Source of the DNA: Septoria linicola
Taxonomy: Eukaryota > Ascomycota > Dothideomycetes > Mycosphaerellales > Mycosphaerellaceae
Length of the DNA stretch: 64,000 bases
Direction of reading: 5' to 3'
Assembly: GCA_024114885.1 (NCBI GenBank)
Contig: CP099425.1
Coordinates: 248,001-312,000, forward strand
A program made the translations under genes and the position numbers. Position 1 is the stretch's first letter, and each line of letters opens with the position of its first letter. Below are positions 49,020 to 59,931 of this stretch, in pieces. The notes under the pieces were generated by a model. The model saw only the letters and a program-made list of their open reading frames with translations. It ran no database searches and was not told the origin of the DNA.

Positions 49020-50100
49020 ACGTAGAGCGTATATAGCTTAAAGCTAAGAACTAGGAACTACGTCGTCGCTTAGAGGTACGCGCTCTACGACGAGAGAATA
49101 ATCGGCTCCTTATAGAGTTAGAATCTCTATTCTCGGCTACCCCTAGTACCCTCGACGTTAGCGATCTTAAAGACGACGCTAGCGCTAGTATTACGGGTAG
49201 TATACTTCACGATAGCGCGTCGTATACGCGATATAAAGGTCCTAAAGTTAGGGAACCTCGTACCTTCTAGAGCGAGATAGTCTAAGAGGCAAGGGAGTTT
49301 ATTCGTAGCCTCGAAGTAATCTTCCTTAATAGTCTATAAGAGTTTGTTATAGAGGACTCGAAGGTCCTATATAGTATTATATAGCTCGTAGGCGAGGCGT
49401 AAGAGACCTAGTATAACGAACACTCTAAGGTAATACCTCTAGACTATACTTAGACTAAGTTCAAGCGCTTTATCTACGACGTTATCGGGGATTAGGCGAA
49501 TTATACGATCCTCGTAACGGTCAAGTATAAGAAGGCCTAATAGGGTAAGGGCTAAGGGGTACGCTAGTTCGCTATAGAGCTAGGCTACTTAGAGTCTTAA
49601 CTAGGCGACTATACCGAAGCGTAGCTAGTACGCTAGCTTCTTATAAAGTTAAAGCCGGCGCTTCGACGAGAGATTATTAAGAATTATACCGTGCCTAATA
49701 AGCGCGCTAATTTAGTTACGTTAGTAAGGCGCCTAGAGTAAGCCGATAGGGTAATCCCTATACGGTATAACTAGGGCGGAAGCTAGAGTAATAGGGACCG
49801 CGAGCGCGATATATACTCGAAGCGTAAGCGCGTAGGGAGCGACGCTCCTACGCGTAGGCGCGACGATAGTCTAGGAGGGAATAGTACGCGTCGCTCTAGC
49901 GACAAAGGTTCTACTCGCTCTATTATAGGCTATAAGTATTTGGAATACTATAGCTATAAGTAGAAGGGGCATATTAGTACTAATTCTGTCTACCCTAACC
50001 GAAGCGCCTAAGACGATAGTAAGAAGCCGTTAGTACGTAAGGTTACTATAGAGACGCCGAAAAAAGAGAAGGTGTTAGAGAAGGACTACGATCTCTAGAC
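49020..50100 (+). pseudogene. Chromovirus gag (decayed)
   Basis: The plus frame starts with a charged, probably coiled-coil N-terminus (LRRRLEVRALRRENNRLL, ~49055). A conserved gag core and a basic, arginine-rich tail (~49790-49900) follow. It ends with a CCHC knuckle remnant near 49930-49965, where YYSYKQKGHIS was probably CxxCxxxGHxxxxC. The stop near 50098 is followed by the protease region. It is interrupted by TAG codons at Gln/Trp positions only, so the original frame is easy to follow. Confidence 0.85.
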
Positions 50101-50109
50101 ACCGAACTT

Positions 50110-53100
50110 AGTAGCGATATATACCTCCCTATATAAGTCGTAAATACGACTTACCTAGAAGATATAGTCGAGGCGTAGGATAGGCTTAAGTTAGCCTAAT
50201 TCCTCCTTAACGATACCGCTAATATTAATATAGTATTAAGATCCTTTGTCTTATAACACGGTATTATAGTTCGAACTAATACTGCCTTACCCCTAGCTAC
50301 CTTATTTACTAGGGAATTAGGGCATTATTATAGCGTATACTATATACGCGTATAGCTCGTAGACTCTGTAGGAGTAGAGCGTATAGTAGGCGTAATCTTT
50401 TATACCTATAATATACTAACCCCTAATATAATCTTAGGTCGACTATAGAGGCGTACTTATCGTATACGAGTCGATAGCGGCTCGGATAAGTAGACCTATA
50501 GCGATACTTTTAAAAACGTTAAGGTTAGGGAAGCCTATAAGTTTTTCAAGGACTTGAAGTATATACTAACTATATATATAGTAGTAATAAGTAAGATAGG
50601 CGAAGGCGAAGAGCTTAACCCTCTTCTCTCTAAGTTCTAATAGTTCTCCGATATTCTAAACCTAATAGAGAAGATAAAGAGTAAGCTAGTAGATAGCGCG
50701 GAGTATACGATTAAGCTACGTCTAGGTACCGTTCCGCCCTTTAGGCCGCTATATTACTAGTCAGGTAAGGAGCTAGAGGAATTAAAGAAATACCTTACTA
50801 TAGGCCTTAAGCACGATTAGATCGAGCGTAGCGTTAGCGAGGCGGGTACGCCTATCCTGTTTATACTAAAGAAGGATAGCAAACTAAGGCTATATATCGA
50901 CTACTAAGGGTTAAACGAAATTACTATTAAGAATAGGTACCTACTTCTCTTAATTAGCGAGACGCTAGATAGGCTTATAGGAGCTATATAGTTTACGACT
51001 CTAGACCTTATAGATACATACTATCGGATTCGTATTAAGCCTAGCGACCGCTAGAAGACTACGTTCCGTACGCGCTACGGCTACTTCTAGTATAAGGTGA
51101 TACTATTTAGCCTAACTAACGCTCTAGCTACGTTCTAGGCGTATATTAACCGTGCTCTAGCAGGTTTAGTCGATACGTACTACGTAGTATACCTTAATAA
51201 CATTCTCATCTATAGTAAGAGCCGCGTAGACTACGTACGCGACGTATACGACGTACTTACGCGTCTCTAGAAGTTCGGACTCTATACTTAAAGAGCGAAG
51301 TATAAATTCTAGTAGAAGGAAGTCGATTTCCTAGGCTTTATAGTAACTACTAGAGGGGTTGCGATAGATCTACGTAGGATAGACGTAATCGCGGCGTAGC
51401 TAACGCCTATAACGCTCGTAGGGGTTTAATCCTTCCTTAGGTTTACTAACTTCTACTAGCGTTTCATTTTTAAATACTCTAGAGTAGCATCTCTACTTAC
51501 GGCGTTATCTAAGGGCGCCGTAGTAGGCAAGAAGCCGGGCCTACTTAAGTAGACTACACGAGAGGAGTAGGCGTTTACTAAGTTAAAAAAGCGTTTTTCT
51601 ATAGTACCGCTACTAAGGTACTTTGACCCTACGCTCAGGTTACGGGTCGAGAGCGACGCCTCTAATTACGTAATTACTATAATCCTTAGCTAACTCTTTA
51701 GGTCTAAATAGTACCCTATTATATTTATATCTAGGAAGATAATTACTATAGAGTATAATTACGAGGTATACGATAAGGAGCTTCTTATAGTAGTTAAGGC
51801 TTTTAAAGCGTAGAGGCCGTACCTCGAAGGCGCTCCGTATACGATCGACGTACTAGTCGACTATACTAACCTTTGTAGGTTTATAGGCGTAAAGAAGTTA
51901 ACTAGTAAGTAGGCCTATTAGGCTACATTCCTAGCCCTATTCGACTTCGTTATAATATACTAGGCGGGCAAGCGAAACCTAGCCGACGCGCCGTCGAGGC
52001 GTAGCGATTACGCTAAGGAGGTAGTAGAGGTAACTAACCTACTACCTACCTTATAGACTAAGTTATAGCTATAGGATAAGTAGAGTACGAGGGACGTAGG
52101 CGGACCGCTCGTAGCTTGTATCTATGCGACTTATAAAGAATAGTATTCTTCGATAGAGAGAAGTACTAACTCTAACCCGTAGTAGCAGTTTTTAACGCCT
52201 ATACGAGTAGTAGATATAATTACTAAGGGCGAAGAGCCGTACGTAAATGTCTTAGACTTGATCCTTAGATATACTCGCGCGTTAGTATAGGCTAAGCTAA
52301 GTACAAGCGTAGTATACTCGTAAGCGATAAGTAATAGCGGCTAGTTCGAGTAATATACTATAAGAGAGGGAAACCTCTAGGTAGACGATTTACTATACGT
52401 ACCTAAGGACTACGCCTTATAGACGTAGGTGATTCGTATATATTACGATAATGCCCTTATAGGCTATTTTAGTAAGGACAAGACTATCTCGCTAGTACGA
52501 AGGAAGTACTAGTAGCTAGAGATAACTAAGGATATCGTATAATACGTGGAATCCTATAGGAGTTACTAGAAGGTAAAGGCGCGTCGCTATCGACTATATA
52601 GCGAGCTAACTACGCTACCTATACTAGATCGTCCGTTCTAAGAGTTAACTTAGGATTTTATTATAGACCTCCTACTAAGTAAGTAAGGAGCATACGTGTA
52701 TAATACGATTCTAGTTATCGTCGACTAATATATAAAGATAGTTATCTTCGTACTAACTATAAAGAGGTGTACGAGTAGTAACCTTATAGGAGTCTTAATA
52801 TTAGAAGTAATTAGGCATTATAGTATGCCTATAGGCATTATTAGCGATAGAGGGTCTATATTCACGAGTTAGTTCTAGTCTGACTTCTACTACGAGGCGT
52901 ATATAAAGCGTAAGCTAAGTATAGCGTTCTATCCGTAGACGGACAGGCAAACCGAAAGAGCGAATTAGACGCTTAAGACTTACCTACGTATCTACTACGT
53001 AGAGTAACAAGATAACTAGGTAGACCTACTAGTACAAGCCGAGTTCGTATATAATAATAGCACGTATACGACACTAAAGGGGTTACTATTTATAGCGCTA

Positions 53101-53780
53101 TATAGTTTTAACTCGGAGCTAGTAACGAGTAGGCGAGAAGCTTAGAGCGCGCTTCCTAAAAAGGAGGTACTAGCCGCTAAGGAAGCTATAGAAAGATTAA
53201 AGAAGAACTATAAGACGCTAAGTAAACGCTAGCGAGAAGTAAGCGAGGCGTAGGCTAGGTACTTTAATAATAGGTATTAGGCTAAGGAATATAAGGTTAG
53301 CGACATAGTCTTACTATCGACAAAGAACCTACGATTAAAGGTTCCTTCGAAGAAGTTAGTAGATAAGTTTACTAGGCCTTTTAAGGTACTTAACGTAGTA
53401 GGAAAGTAGGCGTACCGCTTAGCCCTACTACTAGACGCTCTTATCTATAACGTATTTTATATATTACTTCTAGAACCTTAGAAGGGTAGCGAGACGTAGG
53501 TAGAGAGTATACTACTCGTAGACTACTAGGGAGAATAGGAAGTTAAGAAGATCCTTAGAACTCGAGTAAGGAAGAGCGTGCGCTAGTACTTAATCCGCTA
53601 GTAGGGCTAGCCTAAAGAGTACGACTAGTAGGAACCTAAAGAATATATTAGCGGCTATATAGTACTTAACGTATTCGAAGCGTAGCGCGTAAGCGGGCGC
53701 GTAGTAAGATAGAAGCGCTAAGGCGCTAATACGCTAAGGTACTAATACGGTAATACTAAGTACTAAGCGCTAAACCTATA
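50110..53780 (+). pseudogene. Chromovirus pol with C-terminal chromodomain (decayed)
   Basis: A single plus frame reads through protease-like sequence (~50110-50500), RT, RNase H and integrase. RT shows PILFILKKDSKLRLYIDYQ (~50850), FTTLDLIDTYYRI (~50994) and the YLNNILIYS remnant of YxDD (~51190). RNase H includes LRVESDASNYVI (~51640) and NLADAPSRR (~51977). Integrase has ISDRGSIFTSQF (~52840) and YPQTDRQTERANQTL (~52930). The C-terminus has YLIRQQGQPKEYDQQEPKEYI (~53588), a chromodomain with Trp codons turned to TAG. The chromodomain defines chromoviruses, which are often directed to heterochromatin in other species. No intact protein is possible. Confidence 0.92.
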
Positions 53781-53979
53781 TATAGGGGCAAACTTCAAAT
53801 TTAAGAGAGTAAGAAAATCACTAAGGTATTTAGGATATATCGAAGCGTAAACTATGTTATTTATATACGCCTACTAAGTAGGTCGTATAGTGCCTATAGG
53901 TAAGAAGCAAGAATCTAACTATAGCCTATATAGGCGCGAGCGGAGTATAAGAGGCGCGGGTAGGTAGTAAGCGAAACGC

Positions 53980-54490
53980 TTATTTATCGTCCGTAGAGAG
54001 CGCGTCGTCGCTAGCGTTTCCGCCGCTAGTAACGCTCTCCGCGTCCTTATCCTTATCCTTCTCTACCTCTACCTCCTCGTTAGATACTACGTCCTTAGAG
54101 AGCTTACCCTCCTCCTAGTTACTACCCTCGGGGTAGGCCGCCTCTACGGTAGCGTCTAGGGCGTCGCTAGAGGCGCCTACTATATAGTTAGTCTACGAAG
54201 AGCATTAGTATCGTACGAGGATCGTATAGGAAAAGCAAGTATACCTCGTACTATAGCTCAAATATAGCTACTATGAAGTTAGACTAGCGCTAGGTCTCTA
54301 CTAGACCGGCGACGGACATCGTACTAGTCGCTAGCGGAGCGAGTACGCTCGCCTTACGTAGCGTATCCTAGCCGCCGACGGCTTTACTCTTATTACTAGT
54401 AAAAACCCTCTTAGAGGTCTTGATAGAGGTATAGAGGCTCTTTAGGCGGCGCTTTACCTACTCTTTACGTGCGCTCTCTAGGAGGGTCTC
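53980..54490 (-). pseudogene. Antisense coding-like frame in the chromovirus 3' region
   Basis: Between the chromodomain and the 3' LTR, the minus strand has two overlapping readable frames with unusual GC content. One (about 54490-54200) contains KEQVKRRLKSLYTSIK; the other ends at a TAA (53980-53982) after an acidic, lysine-rich tail with EEVEVEKDKDKDAE and a final DDALSTDDK. Stops within them fit RIP of Gln/Trp codons. The shift between frames could reflect an intron, a frameshift or chance. No family is recognised. An antisense gene downstream of pol would be unusual for a Gypsy element. Confidence 0.35.
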
Positions 54491-55170
54491 TAGCTGCCCG
54501 TAGTAGTATAGTACGTAGCGCGCCTACCGCTTGAGGTTTCCGTTAGTAATCCGCTTATAAGGGTAGTATTAGCGCTTATAGCGCTAATACTTAACCTTCT
54601 AGCTAGGCTTTATTACCCTGTTATACGTAGGCTCGTCGTCTATACGTAGTCTATTAGTAGGTAAAGCGTAGTTAAGGAGTATTCGAAGAGCCGTACCGTT
54701 ATAGGCATACTTAATATAGTAGAGGTAGATATCTATATCTCCTCGTCCTCTAATATTATCGACGGTATAGGGTAGGCGGTTCGGGACTACGACTCTAGTA
54801 CGTTTCGGTAGTATTATACTTACGTTAGTAGTACGGTAATCGTACAGAGATACTAGCTTTACTAAGGATATAGAAAATATTATATACGTAGAGAGAAAGT
54901 CTAAGAGAGAGTTAGAAGAGTTTTCAAGAACACGCTCGAGCTACGAATCGTAGTCGCTATAGTAAGGAATATATTACTATATAAACGTAACACGTATAGT
55001 AACCCTTTACTTCGTAGCGCGGATTTACGTAATACGCTAAAGGTTCGTAAGCATAACGCGCTAGAGACGCGATAGGCGCGGAATATATAAAGTATATTAT
55101 AAAGACTAAATAGGAAGCCTAGAATATAACCTATAAAGTAAGGGTTGTCGCTAAGGGCAGCTCCCTTAGA

Positions 55171-55183
55171 CAGAGGAGATAGT
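55171..55183 (+). other. Chromovirus polypurine tract
   Basis: CAGAGGAGATAGT sits directly before the 3' LTR at 55184 and supports plus-strand transcription. Confidence 0.7.
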
Positions 55184-55355
55184 TATAAGAGCTAGGTAAG
55201 GTCGAAGGCTAAGACCCGCCTTAGGCTCGTAGGCTTAGCGTACGGTACAATTATAGTACGCGTATATATCCGAAAGGAGGCAAGAATTAGTCTTACAATA
55301 TCCTAATAGTCTTATTAGGAGGGCGCTCTATACATTGCGACATACCCCTTTTATA
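55184..55355 (+). repeat. Chromovirus 3' LTR
   Basis: 172 bp and collinear with the 5' LTR; it keeps ACATTGCGACAT where the 5' copy reads ATATTACGACAT. Followed by the CGTTA duplication. Confidence 0.93.
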
Positions 55356-55360
55356 CGTTA

Positions 55361-58300
55361 AAACTATATCTAATACTCTAGTATAAGTCTCGCTCGCTAG
55401 TATAAACTAGCTTAGCTTCGCTAGTAGCTAGTAAAAGCTTCTTAAGTCGACTATTTTAGCTAAATTTAGCGACGTTACCTTCGATAGCCGCTACTACGAG
55501 ATAGTCGTACTATATTTAAGTCTAGCTATAATTAATCTGTCTTAATAGCTCGAGCTACTATTATATAGAAATACTTTATCTAATTAAGCCTACTATAAAA
55601 TAATCTCTAAAGTAAATTATCTTTATATACGATAACTACTACGTAAGGTAGTTAAAGACTTAATTCTCTAGGAGTTTAGAGCTATTAGTAACTATAAACG
55701 AATACTAGTACTAATCGCTTATCTATCTATACTACTAGTATAGTTTAAAGTATAGTATAGGAGGTATAACGTAATTATCGTTTAAAAAGGTAACTATAGA
55801 ACGTTCTACTAGCTAACCCTCCTAAGTAGAGTTTTTACCTCTAACTACTAAACCTTATATAGAAAGGGTAGTAGAAGCTTAAAAAGCTTATAATCCCTCT
55901 CTCTACTCCTCGCTATTATATAGTCTAGAGTCCTCGGTAGTATATTCTAGAGTCTAACTCTCCTTTAGCTAGTAATTACTAAAAGTTAGCGTTTAGATAC
56001 TAACTTCTACTAAACCTAGACGCGATATACGTGCCCGAGCCTTAAATAATCTCGTACTATCGACTAGAGCTAGTTCCTTAGTACTCTAGCTTTTCCTAGG
56101 ATTTGTTCTATAGTACGTATATTACTATAGCTATTAAAGCTAGTAAATATAATAATATAGCTATCTAGAGTACTAATTAAGCTCTCCTAAGAGCTATTAT
56201 TATAGTTCTTAGAAACTAGGCGTATCTATTACGCCTATAGTCGGCTAAGTAAGATCGGGCTATTCGCTAGTAAGACTAGAAATAGTATAGTAACTTTTAC
56301 GCTAAAGATATCGATTAATATCTCTAGGTAGTACCTAGCGAAAGTAACTTTATCTCTAACTCCTTCTATAGTAATATTACTAAGAAAGGTTATACTAACT
56401 TAAAGCTTTCGAATATATTCGATTAGTATAATTATTAACTTAGCCCTCTTGTCGATTAAAGACTTATAAGCTATTATTCGAGGTCTATACTTTATAGGCA
56501 CGTAGATACTTAGAATAATTTAATAGATATTATTAAATAATAGAAGGATATTATTAGTCCGCTTATAAAGCTTAGAAGCGGGCCTAGGCTTTACTATATT
56601 AATCGCTATAGTAGTAGCCTAGAAGGCCTTAATATTAGTTACTAAAATAGCTTTTATTAGCTTCTCTACTATATCGCTAAAAGCTTTAGATAGTAGGAAA
56701 TATACGCTAATCTTAGCTCTACTATCTCTATTTATACGCTTCTTTATATAGAGCTTATTAAGTTTCTTATATAGATCTATATCGTTTAGAATATAACTCT
56801 ATAAGGAATACGACGCTTACTCGCTATAGAGAATAATCTCTACTAAGCTTAAATAGATCTTAGATTCGAGTATTTTATCTATCTAGAAGACGTTAGCGTT
56901 ATCGTTAGCGTATATAGCTTAAAGGTAGTTATCTATACGCTTAGTCTTCGAAGGCTCCTTTACTTTCTTACGCTTCTAAGTATATATAGGAGCGACTAGA
57001 ACTAGTAGACTATTTAGATAGTCGTATATCTACTTATTCTCGACCTTATCGTTATTATATCCTTAAGCTTAAGAATCCTCTAACTCTCTTATATCTATAA
57101 GGTAAGGAGCTAGCTAGTTTTTATCTTTAATCTCTTTAATATAAAGGTAACGATAAGCGTAGGTTCTTATAGCTATAGCCTAAGTCGTAATCTACTTCTA
57201 TACTCCTATTAGCTATCCTCTAACTAGACGAGAAGGGTTTAGATTCCGCTTTGTCTTTACGCTATCTCTAGCTATATAGGCGCCGATTAGATTATCCTAA
57301 TCCTCTTAAGTAATAGAAGTAACTTAGCTAATATTAATAGGACTATCGTAGCTAGCTACCTTATTCGCTATTCTCTACTAGCTTACTCTTAGCGTTAATA
57401 AACTACTTATATCTTTAAGGTAGATTCTTCTATAGCGCTACTCTAATACTTCTATTAATACGAACAGCTTTAGTAGTTCCTTATCCTAGTAGTACTATAT
57501 CTTTTCCGTACCTAGACAAGACGTTCTATAGTATATAATACTAGTCTTTAGGTCTCTATATATTAAGCCCTTAGTCTTAAACTACTTTAGGTACTCGTAG
57601 TTTATAGCTATATAGCCTTCGAGCCTATATATCTAATAACCTAAAATCTTTAGAGCGATCGCTACGTAGGCCTCGATTATTAACCTATTATCTATTATAG
57701 CTAAATTAATCGAAATCTCCTAGCTATAAGTAGGCCTTAGAATATATAGATAGTCGTGATCGTAAGACTTCGCCTACTATCCTATTAATAGGCGTAGTAG
57801 CTATAGGCCTTCTTCTTCGAGTTAACGAATTATAGTAATTATAAGATCTTATATACTAGTAGTAATATTATCGACGCTTACTAGTTTATAGCTTTTATAG
57901 ACTACTATTTCTCTAGTATTAAACTTAGAGTTTAGTCTTCGAGTAGACTTCTTTACTACTTCGTATAGCTATTAGACGTCTCTACTACCTTCGTTATATA
58001 CTTCTACTTTAAAGTCCGTATTACTATTAATCTAACGCTAGGCTGTCTTTAAGAGTTTACTATAATCTAAGTTATTATTATTAAGGTCTAACCTAAGATA
58101 GGCCTAGAGTCTCTTACTAAAGCGGAATAGAAGGCCTTATACGAATAGAAGAGTATAAGAGCGCTCGTCTATATACGAAGTAGGTATAGTATTAGAGTAG
58201 AGTATAAACTACCTTAAGTACTCTAAGAGATTATTATCCTTACTATAGTCGACCTTATAAAGGTTTTCTATATAGTAGCGGTTTCTAAGTATATATATAT

Positions 58301-59652
58301 TATCGTACTTTTAGTATTTCTTAATAATTAACTTCTTAAACTTAGTATAGTTTCAATCGTAGAAACTATTAAGGCGCTAGTATCGTCTACGTTAGATAAC
58401 TATAACTTAAGTAAGTAACTTCTCGTAAAGCTATTTATTATTATTAATAAGTAGAACGGCGTAGTTTCTATATATAGCCTTAAAACGCTTAATATACTTA
58501 GTTACGTTCTTCCTATTAAAGAAGAGATTCTAGTCTAAGCTAGGTATTAGCGGAACCTAAGCGATAATTACCTACTAGCTCTAGATTATATAGATAGTCT
58601 CTATAAGTAGCTAGAACTACGCTATAGATAATCTATTTTCTAAGTTCGGTCCTCGAAAGGTATTAGCGTTAGGGTTAAGGTTATTACCTCCTTAGTCCTT
58701 AGCTTCTATAGATATATCGTTATCTAGTAGAGGGAATAAAGTAAAAGTAGATAGTAGCTTTACTAGAGATCTTCGAATTTACTTATTAAGCTAGTTAGAT
58801 AAGCTACTATCTAGTATTATAGGCCGGCTAGTAGATACTAATTTACTTATAGAGCTCGTTTAAATAGGTTCTAAGAGTATATTATACTCTCCTTAATTAA
58901 GTTTTTAAATAAAATATAGTTATCGTTTAAAACGATAACTAAAAACTAAGAGTCTAAAGTTTTATTAGCTATTAGAAAGTAAACGTTAAACTTTTTATAA
59001 TACTAGAGCTATATTAATTATACCTAATAAGTAAAGGTATATCGTATTATATAGTTCGACTATTTATAGTAAGGCGCGTCTATCTTACTTGTTTAGGTAA
59101 TCTACTATATAACTATAGTAGTATAATATTACGTTAGCCTATACTATATACTAGGTCTAGGGCCTTAGACGTAATTAGTGCCCTTAGCTAAACGATTAGC
59201 GTCTAACGCTATACTAAGGCTTATTCTAAGCGATCTATATACTAGAGGATACGAGATTACCTAGATAGGTCTAGCCTATCTTATAGCCTCTACGCTATTC
59301 GAATAAGGGCGTTTTTACGCTAAACTAGAGTCTAATCGAAGACTATTATAGGTATAGAGACCTCGAGTAAATCTCCGATATAGTAAGTCGCCTTACTATC
59401 TATATAGTAATTACTAAATAGATCCGTACTAAGAGGTACTAGAGGTTTATAACTTTTCCGAGTTAGAGCGATATCTATATTTTAGAGGCTTCTACGTTAT
59501 TATAGCTCTTTAAGTCGCCTCTTACGTAGGCTTCTTTAGGCCTCTTATCTAATATTTATAGTATATTAGTTCTTACTTTAAGGCTATCTTCTACCCTCTA
59601 CTCTTCTAGTCCTAGTATAAGAGAGAAGAGATAGTTCTACCTTTAGCTCTAT
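55361..59652 (-). pseudogene. Y2 5' region upstream of pol, unrecognised
   Basis: Homologous to about 27660-31965 of Y1. It contains the 2.2-kb near-identical tract (56116-58345) shared with Y1, while its flanks differ by frequent transitions and a few small indels. Expected content is gag and protease, but no zinc knuckle or protease motif was clear. On the minus strand it begins just inside the 5' LTR with ATAGAGCTAAAGG, the position of a primer-binding site. Confidence 0.5.
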
Positions 59653-59931
59653 TAATAGATAATAACTACTCTAATACTAACCCTCTAGGTAGGTATAAGA
59701 GTAGCTATTATAGAATAAGACCTATTTAGAGAGTAATAGTCTTATAATATATAGGTTAAACGATAGTAACGAGCTTAAACTAGTAGTCCTAGAACTAAGA
59801 GCCTATACTAGGACTATAGGATATTAAATTAATTAAGTAGAGTAAATATTACTATCTTAGAAACGAGCTACTACCTTACTTTTATACTAAAGCTACTATA
59901 TATAGTATATAGGTAGGCCTTTACCTTACTA
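59653..59931 (-). repeat. Y2 5' LTR
   Basis: 279 bp, matching 40030-40308 without indels. The CTAG target duplication follows at 59932-59935. Confidence 0.93.

Larger units (their letters stand above)
48671..55355 (+). mobile_element. Chromovirus-type Ty3/Gypsy element (+)
   Basis: 6,685 bp with 172-bp LTRs, flanked by CGTTA at 48666-48670 and 55356-55360. Removing it restores the Y2 sequence TATCGTTAAAACTATA, also seen in Y1 near 27655. It is richer in GC and CG than its surroundings and keeps a few CA/TG pairs, so it is the youngest or least mutated element. Order: gag, protease, RT, RNase H, integrase with chromodomain, then a further coding-like block on the opposite strand before the 3' LTR. 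Confidence 0.96.
40030..59931 (-). mobile_element. Y2, very long Ty3/Gypsy element (-), split by the chromovirus
   Basis: 279-bp LTRs at 40030-40308 and 59653-59931. CTAG duplication at 40026-40029 and 59932-59935; removing Y2 restores the continuous Y3 sequence. Without the 6,690 bp due to the chromovirus it is about 13.2 kb, with the same order as Y1: on the minus strand, LTR, a ~4-kb unrecognised region, pol, a ~4.9-kb unrecognised region, polypurine tract, LTR. It is about 450 bp shorter than Y1 because of one block near 48553. Confidence 0.92.
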
